Made by a program: the position numbers and the translations under genes. A stretch of DNA of 64,000 bases from Boesenbergia rotunda (taxonomy: Eukaryota; Streptophyta; Magnoliopsida; Zingiberales; Zingiberaceae): NCBI GenBank assembly GCA_024364735.1, contig JAGFNQ010009467.1, positions 58,345 to 122,344 of the forward strand, written 5' to 3'. Each line of letters starts with the position of its first letter. Position 1 is the first letter of the stretch. Shown one piece after another: positions 35,649 to 46,560 of the stretch. The notes under the pieces were generated by a model. It did not search any database. It worked only from the letters and a program-made list of their open reading frames with translations, and was not told the DNA's origin.

Positions 35649-36977
35649 TTGATATTGGTAAAGGATTCAAAGTTAAGTACTATTTGTGATCTAATAAAGT
35701 TACTCAAGTGTGCAGAAAATTCCTAGGAACACTAGGCATTATGTCCTGGCCGTGGGTTGGGCAACTAAGTCCTGATATAAGGTTGGGCACTAAGTCCTGA
35801 TCGTGGACTGGGCACTAAGTCCTGGCCGAGGGCTGGGCACCGAAGACCTGGTTCGAGGAATTGGGCACTAAGACCTGGCCGAGGGCTGGGTACCGAAGAC
35901 CTGGTTCGAGGAATTGGGCACTGAGTCCTGGTCGAGGACTGGGCACGAAGACCTGGTCAAGTGGATAGGACAAAAGTCCAACCGGAGGAGCCGGTTGGAA
36001 AAAGGTAAACTCTCCTGAGAGGAGTAGGTGAGGACGTGTTCCCCGTCGAGGGAACAGTAGGCGTCGATTCGACCTAGGGTTCCATTTGGGAGACCCGAAG
36101 TCAAAACCAAGACAGCTATCGCTGTAAATACTAACTAATATTCTTGCTTTGTTTGTTTTTGGAACTAACCTTGTATGTAGGGACCAAAGGAGTGTGTTTT
36201 TGCAGCTCAGAACGCCCCAAAGGAGAGGGGTAGGAAACTGGGCTAGGCGCCCGGGAGGTCACGGGCGCCCAAGGTCAAAGGCAAAACAGCAAAGAATAAG
36301 AATCGCTTCGAAACCACACTGGGTTAGGCGCCCTGGAGATCCCGGGCGCCCAAGGTCAAAGCCAAAGTGGTAGTCGAAGCAAAATCAGCCACGAAGCCGG
36401 CGGACTAAGTCAAGCTGGGCGCCCAGGAGGTCCTGGGCACCCCAGTCAGCTCCAGAGGCCGATTCGAAGGGGATAAGCGTTGACCGAGCTGCGGATGAAG
36501 TTTCTCCGATCTGAAGGCACGTGTCAGGCGCCCCCAGTGAATTAGGCACCCCCAGGAGCACTATAAAAGGGGCTCGACCCCGAGGCTTCAAGAACACAAC
36601 TTTCCAACGCCTCTAAGATTTTCGTTCACGCGCTCTGCTCCGGCAAACTCCGATCTCGAGACTCTAGCGCCGATGACGACCCTCTGCTCCGAAGTATGAT
36701 CCACACTGGGCGTCGGTAACTAAAAGTGTATTCTTTTTTACTGCAATATTCTTGTATCAAAATCTGTAAACCTTTGCGCGATTATAGAATTGCCCGTCAG
36801 TAAACTGTCAAGGACCGTGGGCCTTGGAGTAGGAGCTGACCGCGACTCCGAACCAAGTAAAAATACTTGTGTTCTTTGTGTGTTTGTTTTATTTCCGCTG
36901 CGTATTTTCTCTTATTCTTATCCGAAAAGATTTTCACGATATTCACCCCCCCCTCTATCGTGTTTCTCGATCCAACA
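35615..36977 (+). mobile_element. solo LTR A3 (1363 bp)
   Basis: TGTTGGTGCAGGAAGC to CTCGATCCAACA; target duplication GATAG exact (35610-35614 and 36978-36982). GGCGCC array and TATA box CTATAAAAGG at 36561. Contains GGGCACTAAGTCCTGG-type repeats at 35740-35950. Confidence 0.93.
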
Positions 36978-37055
36978 GATAGTTGGTTCGACCATCGTCT
37001 TGTTATTTTATCTAGGGGTTAGTACTTCAAAAGTGAGCCTAGCTCTGACACCAAT

Positions 37056-38057
37056 TGTAGGTCTCATGCATGGTGGCTGGAGGGACTGAATAGCCCTACA
37101 AGTTAGCTATAAAAAATCTCTTACTTTTTCTTAGCCAGGATGGACAATTAATTAAACAGTAAAGGCAAACATAAACAACAAGCTAAAAACTAGTAAGATG
37201 CACAAGGTATACTTGGTTGTAACCGGGAAGGTTACTAATCTAATATTTTTGAAGCTCACTAAGAATATCTCATTTATTGCAGGCAAAGAAGCCTCTTGTA
37301 GATGTTGAACAGGTCAAAAAAGACTAGGTTAATGAATTAAAATTCTTGTTGATGTCAAGTCCTAGCTTTAGAGGACTATTTATAACCCAATGAATTACAT
37401 TTAGGGCACCTATATTGTGATCTTGGGCACCCTCAAGTTGATAAAGATTTATCCATTTGAACAGTAAACTCAATGATCTCTTTTGACTCGTTGGAGGTGC
37501 CTCAGTTTATCCAGGGCACTTTCACAACTTTTGCATTTAGGGCATCTTCAGTTAGAAGTAGGGTGCCTTTAATTAGAAGTAGGGTGCCCTCAGATGGACT
37601 AAGAGTGCCTTCGCTACTTAGTTTCACAAGTCCATAGTCAATTTTTGATGTTGACTTTATCCTTCGATCATTTGGGTGATTTCTGGCCATCCAGAGATGA
37701 GCTCACCAAAACCTAACTCTAGCCTTCTCCTCGAGCTGACTTTCTCTCCGACTTCTCAACCCTCGAAAGTCACACACTCCTTTCTCGTCTACCAGTGTAC
37801 TCATTTGCACTTAGACATAAGGATCAAACCAACCAGGACCTAACTTGACTCAGTTGATCACATCAAAACTAACGGGATACTTATAGGATGCACCGAGCCT
37901 ATCAACTGTCTTCCCGTGCGATCCTTCTATCTCACCATGTCTTTTGCTCAACTTCATGTGCTCGTAAGTTCTTGCACACTTAAACACAAGGCAACAAACA
38001 CAATAAGACCTAACTTGACTCGGTTGATCACTTCAAAACAAACCCGGGGTACTTACA
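37056..38057 (-). mobile_element. LTR-D, complete (1002 bp)
   Basis: Plus-strand ends TGTAGGTCTCATGC and GGGGTACTTACA. On its left is a primer site, on its right a polypurine tract (ATCTCTCTCCTTTT). It therefore served both as 5' LTR of D2 and as 3' LTR of D1. Confidence 0.85.
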
Positions 38058-40040
38058 ATCTCTCTCCTTTTATTGTGCATCAACTCGAGTTATGTTTGGG
38101 TTAAACAAAATGAGAAATACAATTATTTAAGAAAACAATAAAGAGAATTTTGCAATTTAGTACATGAAAACATTTTGCTATAAATTACAAGCAAAGAAAC
38201 CTCCCCCTTAACTTAACCTTCATAAATCTCCCCCTTTTATCTCATCAAAAACAGGGTTAACATGGTTAGGAAAAAAAATGAAAAAAAATAAAATCTAAGG
38301 GTTTAAATAACATGCAATTAAAAATTATAAGACTTAGACTTTAGATTTTTGAAAAATAATTCTAAAATAATTTATTTTTATTGACAAATACTGAAAGTTT
38401 TTGTTATCATTAATCATTATTTCTCTAATCATAATACAAATTTTCATGAAAAACATAACTTTCTTTTACTCATAATAATTATTTTTATCAAAAATAACAT
38501 TTTGAAATGTAAATCCATAAAAATAGATTTTTTTGTCAAAATATGCTGCTAATTTTCCTTTTTTTTTTGTAAAATCTAACCAAAATTCACTAAAAAATTG
38601 CTTCCGGCCAGAACCTATTTTTGTGAAATTTTGAATTTAGAAAATCATTTTTGATAGAAAATTATTAATCACTCCAAAATTTCTATTTATTTTTGTGAAC
38701 ATGTAAAAATAACAAATCTTGTAATATAAGAATTTTCATAGGAAAATAATTTTTCTTTGTATATTAAATATTATTTTTTACAGAAAAAGATTTTTGATAA
38801 TAAATCTTTAAAAATAAATTTTGATTTAAAAATATTGTTAATATTTCTGAATAGTGAAAATCTAAAAGTCAATTTTCAAAAAAAATTATTTTTTAAAATT
38901 AGTTTCTGAAATATTTTTAAAATTTAAAACTTTGATTTTTGAAAAAAAAATCATAAAAAATTGTTGAAGGATGGAAAGTTTCCAAAATATTTTCTATAAA
39001 TAGATATGTGTTTTTCTATTATAAAAAAATTAGGCAATTAAACCGTTTAAAAAATATGTTCAAAAGATTTTTCAAAAACTATAAAAATTTTAGCAAGTAA
39101 AAAATCCTAGCATGCATTATTTTTTTATAACAAAAATCTAACATGTCAAAACTGTTTGGGAATACAATATAAATCCCTAGCTATTAGATTTATCAAAAAT
39201 TTTGATGAAATATAATTTCTAGATACATTTACAATTTGACCATATGGTTTCTAATATAACAGTTTAGTTCTCTATTATATTTAACATTCCTTTTTATAGT
39301 TTTTAACAAATTTGAGAATGCATGATCTTTTTTCAACAATTATATTCTTTTAATTTATCATTTTCATACATTATTTTATCAAAATGCTCTAATAGATATT
39401 CTGTATCTAATTTTATTTTGAGATCAACATTATCCCCTTTGTATTTTACATATTTGGACTTTAACTTATATAAAGATGTAGTCATTAATACAATACCTTG
39501 ATATAGCTGATCAGGAGGTATAAAATATACCTCATTTACCAAGTCAGATTTGATGGTGTATACTCTCTCTTTATTGTTGTTGTCTTCTGACATAGCTCCC
39601 CCTTCATCAATGTTTCCATCGGAGGTTGCTTTGTTGTCTGATTCTTGGAGACTAGCCATTAGTGCTAGTCTCCCGTATTCATCCTTTTTGGACTTAGGTA
39701 ATGGTGTTTTGTCCCACGTGGCCTTGATGTTGTTATGTTTGAATCTATCTTGGGTACTTGCCTTTTATGTATTTGTATTTGTTACAGTTGTAGCATCTAA
39801 CTTTTCTTTTACCTTATGAAATTTTCTTGGCATGTTTCTCATTATGCTTGTTAGATTTAAAGAACTTTTTAAACATTCTTACCATATAAGCTCCTTGATC
39901 CTCGAGGGACGACCCTGATTCTAGTTCGACTTTCTTGTGTTCAGGGATATGTTGTACTTTGTCTTTTCTTTTCTTCTTGCATATCGAGACTTGTGAAGTT
40001 CTAATATAGAGAATATTTATTCTAAAGTACTTACCTCTAA

Positions 40041-41095
40041 GGGTGTGTTTGGTTCAAGTTATCATATATAACCTCGGTTATGTCATTACCAAGTAATCAC
40101 ATAACCAAGGTTATGGGGAATGAAACATAACCTGAAGTTGTTTGGTTCAATTTAGGTAATCAAATAAAATCTTGTTTATTTGGAGGTAATAGTCTATAAC
40201 CTAATATAATATTTTACCGTATTACCCTTTAGAATTTGTTTAAATAATTTTATTTGTTTAGACTTGAGAGCGTCAACGGCAATCATCGGTGACCGCGTAG
40301 GCAGTCGGTGTCCACGTAGGCAGAAAGAGTCCAACACCGGCGGTCGACGATCGACACCAACGATCGACGCCGGCAGCCGGCGATCGTGCGGTGGTCGCCG
40401 GCGATCGTCGCCGGCGGTGGTCGTCGGTCGCTGGCGGTCGTCGTCGGTCGCCGATCGTCGTCGGTCGGCGGTCGCCGGCGGTGGTCGTCGATCGCCGGCG
40501 GTGGTCGTCGGTCGCCGGTCGTCGGTGGTGGTCACCGGTCGCCGGCGATCGTCACCGGTCGACGACGGTGGTCGCCAGTCGCCGACCGCTGGCGGTGGTC
40601 GCCGGTCGCCGGTCGCCGACCACCGGCGGTGGTCGTCGGTCGCCGGCGGTGGTCGCCGGCGGCGGTCGTCGGTCGCCGGCGGTGGTCACCGGCGATCGTC
40701 GCCGGCGGTGGTGCGGCCGCCGGCGGTGGTCGCCGGCCGCCGGCGGTGGTCGCCGGTTCCCGGCCGCCGGCGGTGGTCGCGGCCGCGCCGCCGGCGGTGG
40801 TCGCCGCCGCGGTGGTCGCGGCCGGCCGTGGTCGATTCCTGTTGAAATATAATTGTAATGGTTATTTTCGTCTTAAATATAAATATTGGAGGATAATTTG
40901 AAAAAATAAGTTCATAATCTGGAATCAAGAAAACCTTACTTCCCTAAGTTTCGGATTCCTGGTTGCATGCCCTTTTGCTGACGTGTCGGCATCGATCATT
41001 ACTTGGAATCGCTGATTATCTAATCAAACAAGGTTTTTTTGATAACCTTGGATGATAACAAGGTTATCAAGGATAACCCTCAACCAAACACACCC
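40041..41095. mobile_element. Tourist/Harbinger-type nonautonomous element with GC-rich core
   Basis: Terminal inverted repeats GGGTGTGTTTGGTT / AACCAAACACACCC and target duplication TAA (40038-40040 and 41096-41098). Inner ends repeat GGTTATC and its complement. The centre is a 0.5 kb minisatellite. No transposase is visible. Confidence 0.92.
40330..40835. repeat. GC-rich minisatellite in the Tourist-like element
   Basis: Built of GCCGGCGGTGGTCGTCGGTC words of 9, 12 and 18 bp in shifting order. Periods are multiples of three, so long frames stay open on both strands (RRSPAVVVGRR-type peptides); these are not taken as genes. Confidence 0.92.
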
Positions 41096-41707
41096 TAAAT
41101 ATTTTGATATGTATTAGGAATCTACTATTGAGGTCCATTTTGGGTTCTTGGGAATACCTTTAATGCATACCTTAGCGAATCTTTGTTTGTTATCATTTCT
41201 CTAAGATTTGATAGTTTGGTCATCAGCTCCATGATTTTTTTTGTGTAGTTGGCTTACCGTTTCTCCTTCTTTCATTCAGAATTTTGTTAGCTAAGTTTGG
41301 AGTAGATCCAATCATGTTGGCTTAGCCTCCAAGGTTCCTTCGTGCAGTTCTAAGAACTTCTCCTAATGCTCTTTGGTAGAGTTGTAAGACTAATTCGGGT
41401 GACTTCTTGCAGTGTCAATATACTTAGAAGATAAAACTCTACTTTATTGTTGGCTACAAAGTCATGTTGCTCCTTTTTGCTCCAAAGGTATTATTCCTTT
41501 TCTTCACCATTATGAACTTCGGGTACTATGAAAGCATATTTTATCATTGGTAATAAATCGAAATTAGTTTTGAAGAATGCATCCATTCGGCATTTCCATA
41601 ACATGAACTCTCCCTTAAAATTTCAAAGATTGATACTTGGTCCAACATCGTCTTGTTGCTATAGGTGGCAATTAGTCCTCCTGAAGAGGTTGGGCTTTGA
41701 TATCAAT

Positions 41708-42069
41708 TGTAGGTCTGTGTAGGTTGGCTAAACGGAAGGGAGGGGGGGTGAATGCTCCTAAAATATGAGTTAGACAATCTCTTACTTTTGCTTAGCAAAG
41801 ACAAGCAGATTAAGCAATTAAAATAAACAACATAAAAAATGTAAGAGATGCAGAAGTTACTTAGTTACAACTAAGGAGGTTGTTATTCCAAGGCGGTTGA
41901 AAGCTCAATAAAGATCTCCTACATCTAGGTGGAGTAGCCTCTTACAAACGTTGGAAAACTCAGAAAAATGTATGGAAGTTGAATTATAGTTGTTGTCTAA
42001 GATTTCTAGCTTTAAGGAGTTATTTATAGCCCTTTGGTCAAAGTGACCATTTACTGACGTGACACTCTG
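41708..42069 (-). mobile_element. LTR-D fragment, 5' LTR of D1
   Basis: Starts TGTAGGTCTGTGTAGG next to the primer-site remnant and is cut at 42070 by an A-type LTR. Confidence 0.75.
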
Positions 42070-43500
42070 TGTTAGTGATGGAAGCACCTAATCGAACATT
42101 ATTTTGATATTGTCAAAGGTTCAAAGTTAAAAATATTTTGAGATCTAACAAGCTACATTAAGGGAGTGTTTGGGAGAGCTTATGCTAGCTGCTTTTTAGA
42201 TTCTAGCTACATAGAAGCACTTTTGAGTGTTTGTGAATACCAGATTCTACTTTAACTTCTATAACTTTTAGCCAAAAGCTGGAAGCAAGAATTTGATGAT
42301 TTTTTCTGCTTCTGCTTTTTGCTTATGGTCTAGAATTAAAAGTAGACATTTATACCCTTAATAAATTTATCATTTTACATAATTGTCACCATACTTTTAA
42401 ATAATATTTTATATTTTTATATAATTTATATATTCAAAATTTTTTATAATATTTTTATAAATTTATATAAATTTTGTCATTTTTTATATTTATATTTTTA
42501 TTAATTATATATTTTTTAAACATATATATTATTAAAAAAAATTGATATAATATTCAAAATATAATAATAAATATATAAAACATTATTGATGATGTATCAA
42601 AATTATATTTAGATAATTAATAAAAATTAATTTATATAGTTTAAGGATATTGTTGTCATTTAACTAAAAATTAAGCTTAGAAGTAATTATTCACCAAACA
42701 CTCAAACTTTACCTTGTATCAGCTTTTAGCTTATATTTCCAAACACTGCATGCTTTAGCTTCTCACTGACTTCAAGATAATCTCTATAAGAATTACTTTT
42801 CAAGAAGCAAAAGTTCTCCCAAACACTCCCTAAGTGTGCAAGAAAACCCTAGTGACTAAGCACTAAGTCTTGATTTGCAGGATTTGGCACAATGCCCTGG
42901 TTGAGGACTGGGCACAGAAGAGTCTTTGGAGGCCAAACAAAAGTCCAACCAAAGGTTGGCAATAGGTAACATCTTGTGAGAGGAGTATGTGAGGATGCGT
43001 TCCCCGAATGAAGGAACAGTAGACGTCGGTCTAACTTAGAATTTTAGTTGAAACCTGAAATTTGGGGCTAGGTTGCATGGGTTGTCAAATTACATACATA
43101 ATTTTATATTCCTATTATACTAACTCTGTTTTGCAGCTAGTAAAAGGGCTGACTGCTAGAGATCAAGCACCTATATAGGAGTTAGGCGCCCAAGAATGAA
43201 TCAGACGTCCTGGAGGCTTCGACTCAGCTAAGGCTTGCCTGAGCTGGTGCACACCGAGTGGAGGATCCACATCAAGAATGTAGGTGCCAGAGTGCAATTA
43301 AGCGCCCGACTGCAGATAGAGTTTGGACCCAGCACGGATCGATCAATTGCCAAGTCACAAGGAAACAAGCACTCGGGATGACTATACGGGCGCCCAAGAG
43401 ACCCTATATAAGGGTTGTTCGACCGAAGGATGCAATCAACTTTGCTCTCACTGCTACTATGTTTTTGTCTCCTTCGTGCTGCGTAAAAGAGCTCTCACTG
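42070..43500 (+). mobile_element. A-type LTR fragment (A4), split by a Tourist-like element
   Basis: Begins TGTTAGTGATGGAAGCACC. After the insert it goes on with AAGTGTGCAAGAAAACCC, then GCGTTCCCC-type sequence and CCCTATATAAGGG near 43400. The 3' end is not recognisable beyond about 43500. It is older than the other A-type copies. Confidence 0.75.
42162..42830. mobile_element. Tourist/Harbinger-type MITE (669 bp)
   Basis: Ends GGGAGTGTTTGGGAGAGCTT and, inverted, GGGAGTGTTTGGGAGAACTT; target duplication TAA (42159-42161 and 42831-42833). The interior is AT-rich with no ORF. Confidence 0.94.
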
Positions 43501-44088
43501 CTAATTTAATTTTACTCTAATCGATCAACCTAATTAATTTTTACCTTTAATTAATCAAATAAATTAATTTTCCCTTTAATCAATTAACCTAATTAATTTT
43601 TATCTTTAATTTATCAAATAATTTTACACTTAATTAATCAACCAATTAAAAGATTACTTAATCAACTTAATCTTCAATTTTCAAAATCAAAATTTAGTTT
43701 TGAACTTAATCAAAATTGAATTTCAAGCTTAACTTTCAAACCTTATAATTTTTTAACTTAATATTTAAATTTAAAAATTTCAAAATACAATTTTCAAACT
43801 TAACATCTTTTTAAACATATATATTTTTCAAACTTAAGAAAACATAATATTTATATTTAAATTTTTTAAAACTCAATTTTCAAACTTATTATTTTTCAAA
43901 AACTAATCTTTTCAAATTCTACATTTTTGAAAACTTATTTTTTTAAAAAAAAACTTAACATAACTTATTTTTACTTTACATTTTAGAATTTGATTTTCAA
44001 ACTTCATATTTTTAAAACTTAATCCTTTAAACTTAACATTTTCAAAACTTAATTTTCTTTAAACCTTACCTAATTCTTTAAACCAAAC
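43501..44088. other. AT-rich stretch, unassigned
   Basis: Low-complexity AATTAATTTTTACCTTTAAT and TTTCAAACTTAA repeats. Nothing coding seen. Confidence 0.6.
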
Positions 44089-45298
44089 TGTGGGATCGGA
44101 TTGAATCGATAGAGGGGGTGAATATCGATCGATAAATTTCGGAAATACTAAGAGTAATTGCGCAGCGGAAAAGCAAAAACAATCGCTAACACTTTTGTTT
44201 TTACTTGGTTCAGAGTCGCAGTCGGCTCCTACTTCAAGGCCCACGGTCCTTGACCGTTTACGACAGACAATTCTATATTTCATAAATAATTAAAAGTTGG
44301 AGTTCAAATATAGAATTAAAAATAATTACAGCACTTAATCTAAAATTATACTGATGACCGAAAGATGGAGAGTAGTAGCCGCGGGTCGTCGTTGGCGTTT
44401 GAATCTTGAGCATGGAGCGTTTCGGAGCAGAGCGCGTGAAGAATGTTGTATTGGAAGCCAAGGGGGTGAACCCCTTTATATAGTCGTAGCTGGGGTGCCT
44501 GTGTTGAAGGGGGCACCTGACACGTGGCCCTCACCGCGTGAAACTCAATCCGCAGACTCGACCAGCGCTTATCCCTTTAACCAGGGCGCCTGAGCTAATT
44601 GGGGCGCCAGTGTTAACGCAGGCGCCTCATATGCAGTCTTGAGGCTTCGCTTCGAAGTGACTTGGAGTTACCCTCTGTCTGGGGCACCTGTCTCAACACA
44701 GGCGCCTAGTCCAACAGGGCGCCTCACTCCATTGAGACGCATGGGAGCAGAAACCTTCATCCCTTCGTTCCTACAACCAGGGTTAGTTCCAAAACACAAG
44801 TAACATATAAATGATATGAATTTAAGTATGATTTACAGCCTGAGCTATCTTGGTTCTGACTTTGGGCTTCCCCAATGGAACCCTAGGTCGAACCGACGTC
44901 TAATGTTCCCTCCTACGGGGAACGCGTCCTCACCTACTCCTCTCAGGAGATTTTACCTGTTTGCCAACCGGCTCCTCCGGTTGGACTTTTGCCCAGCTTC
45001 ACTCACCAGGTCTTTGTGCCTAGTCCGCGACCAGGACTTAGTGCCCAGCTTCACTAACTAGGTCTTCGGTGCCCAGTCCACGACCAAGATTTATTGCCCA
45101 ACCTTTTGACAGGACTTAGGTGCCCAGCCCGCAGCCAGGACTTAGTGCCCAATTCTTAGAACAAGGACTTCGTGCCTAGTGTACCTAAGACTTTTCCTCC
45201 ACACTTGATTAAGATTGTCAGATCACAACAAATCTTAACTTCTGAACCCTTTGCCATTATCAAAACACAGGTTGACTTTGGTGCTTCCGGCACCAACA
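44089..45298 (-). mobile_element. A-type 3' LTR (A5, 1210 bp)
   Basis: Plus-strand ends TGTGGGATCGGATTG and TCCGGCACCAACA. GGCGCC motifs lie at about 44500-44720. A polypurine tract (ATCTCCCCCTTTTTGA on plus) follows on the right, so this is the 3' LTR of a minus-strand element. Confidence 0.85.
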
Positions 45299-46493
45299 AT
45301 CTCCCCCTTTTTGATTTATGGCAACACGGTTCAAAAAGTTAAGTTAAAAACATTTAAGGCACATTTGACAAACAAGATTATTTTTAAGAGATACTTTTAA
45401 AAATATAACCTCCCCCTAAAAAAGTTCTCCCCCTGAAAAAGTTCTCCCCCTAAAATTTTCAATGATATGCAGTTTTGAAAAAAATTCTAAATGTTTTGAA
45501 TTTTTTGACTAAGTGTTTTGTAAATAGAGCAAAGCATTTGTGCAAAAACCTTTTACACTTAGACGATTTTTGAAATGTTTTACAAGCCAAAAAATCTTTT
45601 ATTTGAACAAGGCTTTAAACCAATTTTTTGAAAAAAAAAATTCCTTAGCCAAAAGAAATTTTATGTGAGAAAGAATTCACTTCAGAATAAGTAAAGGAAA
45701 CAAATTTACTTAGCCAAAATTTTGAAAAAATTTCCCTTAAAAAGTTTCGACTTTTGCACACTTAGAAAAAAATTTACTTGGAAAATATTTTGTGCCTTTC
45801 GAGAATTTTTGGAAAAATATTTTTTTACTAAGGAAAGCTTTTTGCACACTTAGAAAAATTTGCTCGAGAATATTTTGTGCATGTCAAGAATATTTACTTG
45901 AAAAACTTAAGAAATTAAAAAATTTGTTTACTAAGAAAAGCTTTACTTAGAATCATTTGCCAAAAAGCATTTCTACTTAGAATCATTTGCCAAAAAGAAT
46001 TTCAAAAGTTTTTTCTCAGGCAAATTTTGTTTCCTAAGAATCAATTTTTACTTAGAAATTTTTCTCCAATAAAGATGCACTTAGAAATTTTGGAAAAATG
46101 CACTTAAAAGTTCAACTTTATTTTTTGAAAAAGAGATAAATAAAATTTTGAAAATAAAAGATTTGAAAATTTTAAAAAAATTTACTCTCTTTTTTTTCTT
46201 CTCTCCCCCTTTGCCATATATCAAAAAATAGATAACAACAATTGCAAGTCAATTTCAAATTAAAGCTAGTTAAAAAGAAATTGTAGATCCGTATTAAACC
46301 AACTCTAGTGAATTCAAGCAAGAAACATGAGTAAACCAATTAATCTGAACTTGTTTGGGTCCTGTCTAACCCAGATAGCTACTTACTAACTGTTATAAAC
46401 TAGTAGTTTTCGCTAGAGTTAGTCGAGTTAAGTGATTCGATCAAGTTACATTTGCTAAGCTTGAACACTCAACTTGATTGTGTTGGTGCAAGT
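45299..46493 (-). other. 3' internal remnant of an A-type element
   Basis: In reverse it matches 7250-8170 of element A (for example CGACTAACTCTAGCGAAAAC and TTTTGATATATGGCAAAGGG). It is noncoding and breaks at about 46480, where 12 bp of an A-type LTR head (TGTTGGTGCAAG) stand in front of an LTR-B start. Confidence 0.75.
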
Positions 46494-46560
46494 TGTTGAG
46501 GCAATCTGTGGTCCGGAGTGACCAAGTGTTTTGATATTTGAGGAAAGGGTTTAAGTTAGG
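46494..46560 (+). mobile_element. LTR-B start fragment
   Basis: TGTTGAGGCAATCTGTGGTC and the following 47 bp match the start of LTR-B at 15417; cut by the palindrome cluster. Confidence 0.8.

Larger units (their letters stand above)
34363..37055 (-). mobile_element. internal region of element D2, right part
   Basis: Minus strand: primer site GCTCTGACACCA on plus (37042-37053), then gag, split by solo LTR A3 (35615-36977). It continues to the left of solo LTR E at 23229-23865. Confidence 0.75.
39330..41640 (-). pseudogene. gag remnant of element D1
   Basis: The gag start and core can be followed with many stops on the minus strand between 41640 and 41100 (pieces such as MEMFFKTNFDLL and NKDSLRYALKVFPR). 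After the Tourist-like element a degraded knuckle CYNCNKYKYIKGKY is seen at about 39755-39800, where His and the last Cys have become Tyr. A last open piece (39659-39333) begins MASLQESDNKATSDGNIDEG and runs through an acidic stretch into YQGIVLMTTSLYKLKSKYVK. It corresponds to the D2 segment at about 34440-34650. Old, inactive copy. Confidence 0.65.
38058..41707 (-). mobile_element. internal region of element D1
   Basis: Minus-strand order: primer-site remnant (plus 41694-41705), gag remnant, AT-rich noncoding DNA (38080-39330) with TTTTGAAAA-type words, polypurine tract. No pol. A Tourist-like element is inserted at 40041-41095. Confidence 0.75.

Noticed and set aside
40264..40901. Three overlapping plus-strand frames of 150-193 codons and minus-strand frames
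   Set aside because: All follow a GC-rich minisatellite whose units are multiples of three; the peptides are simple Arg/Ser/Val/Gly repeats in every frame.
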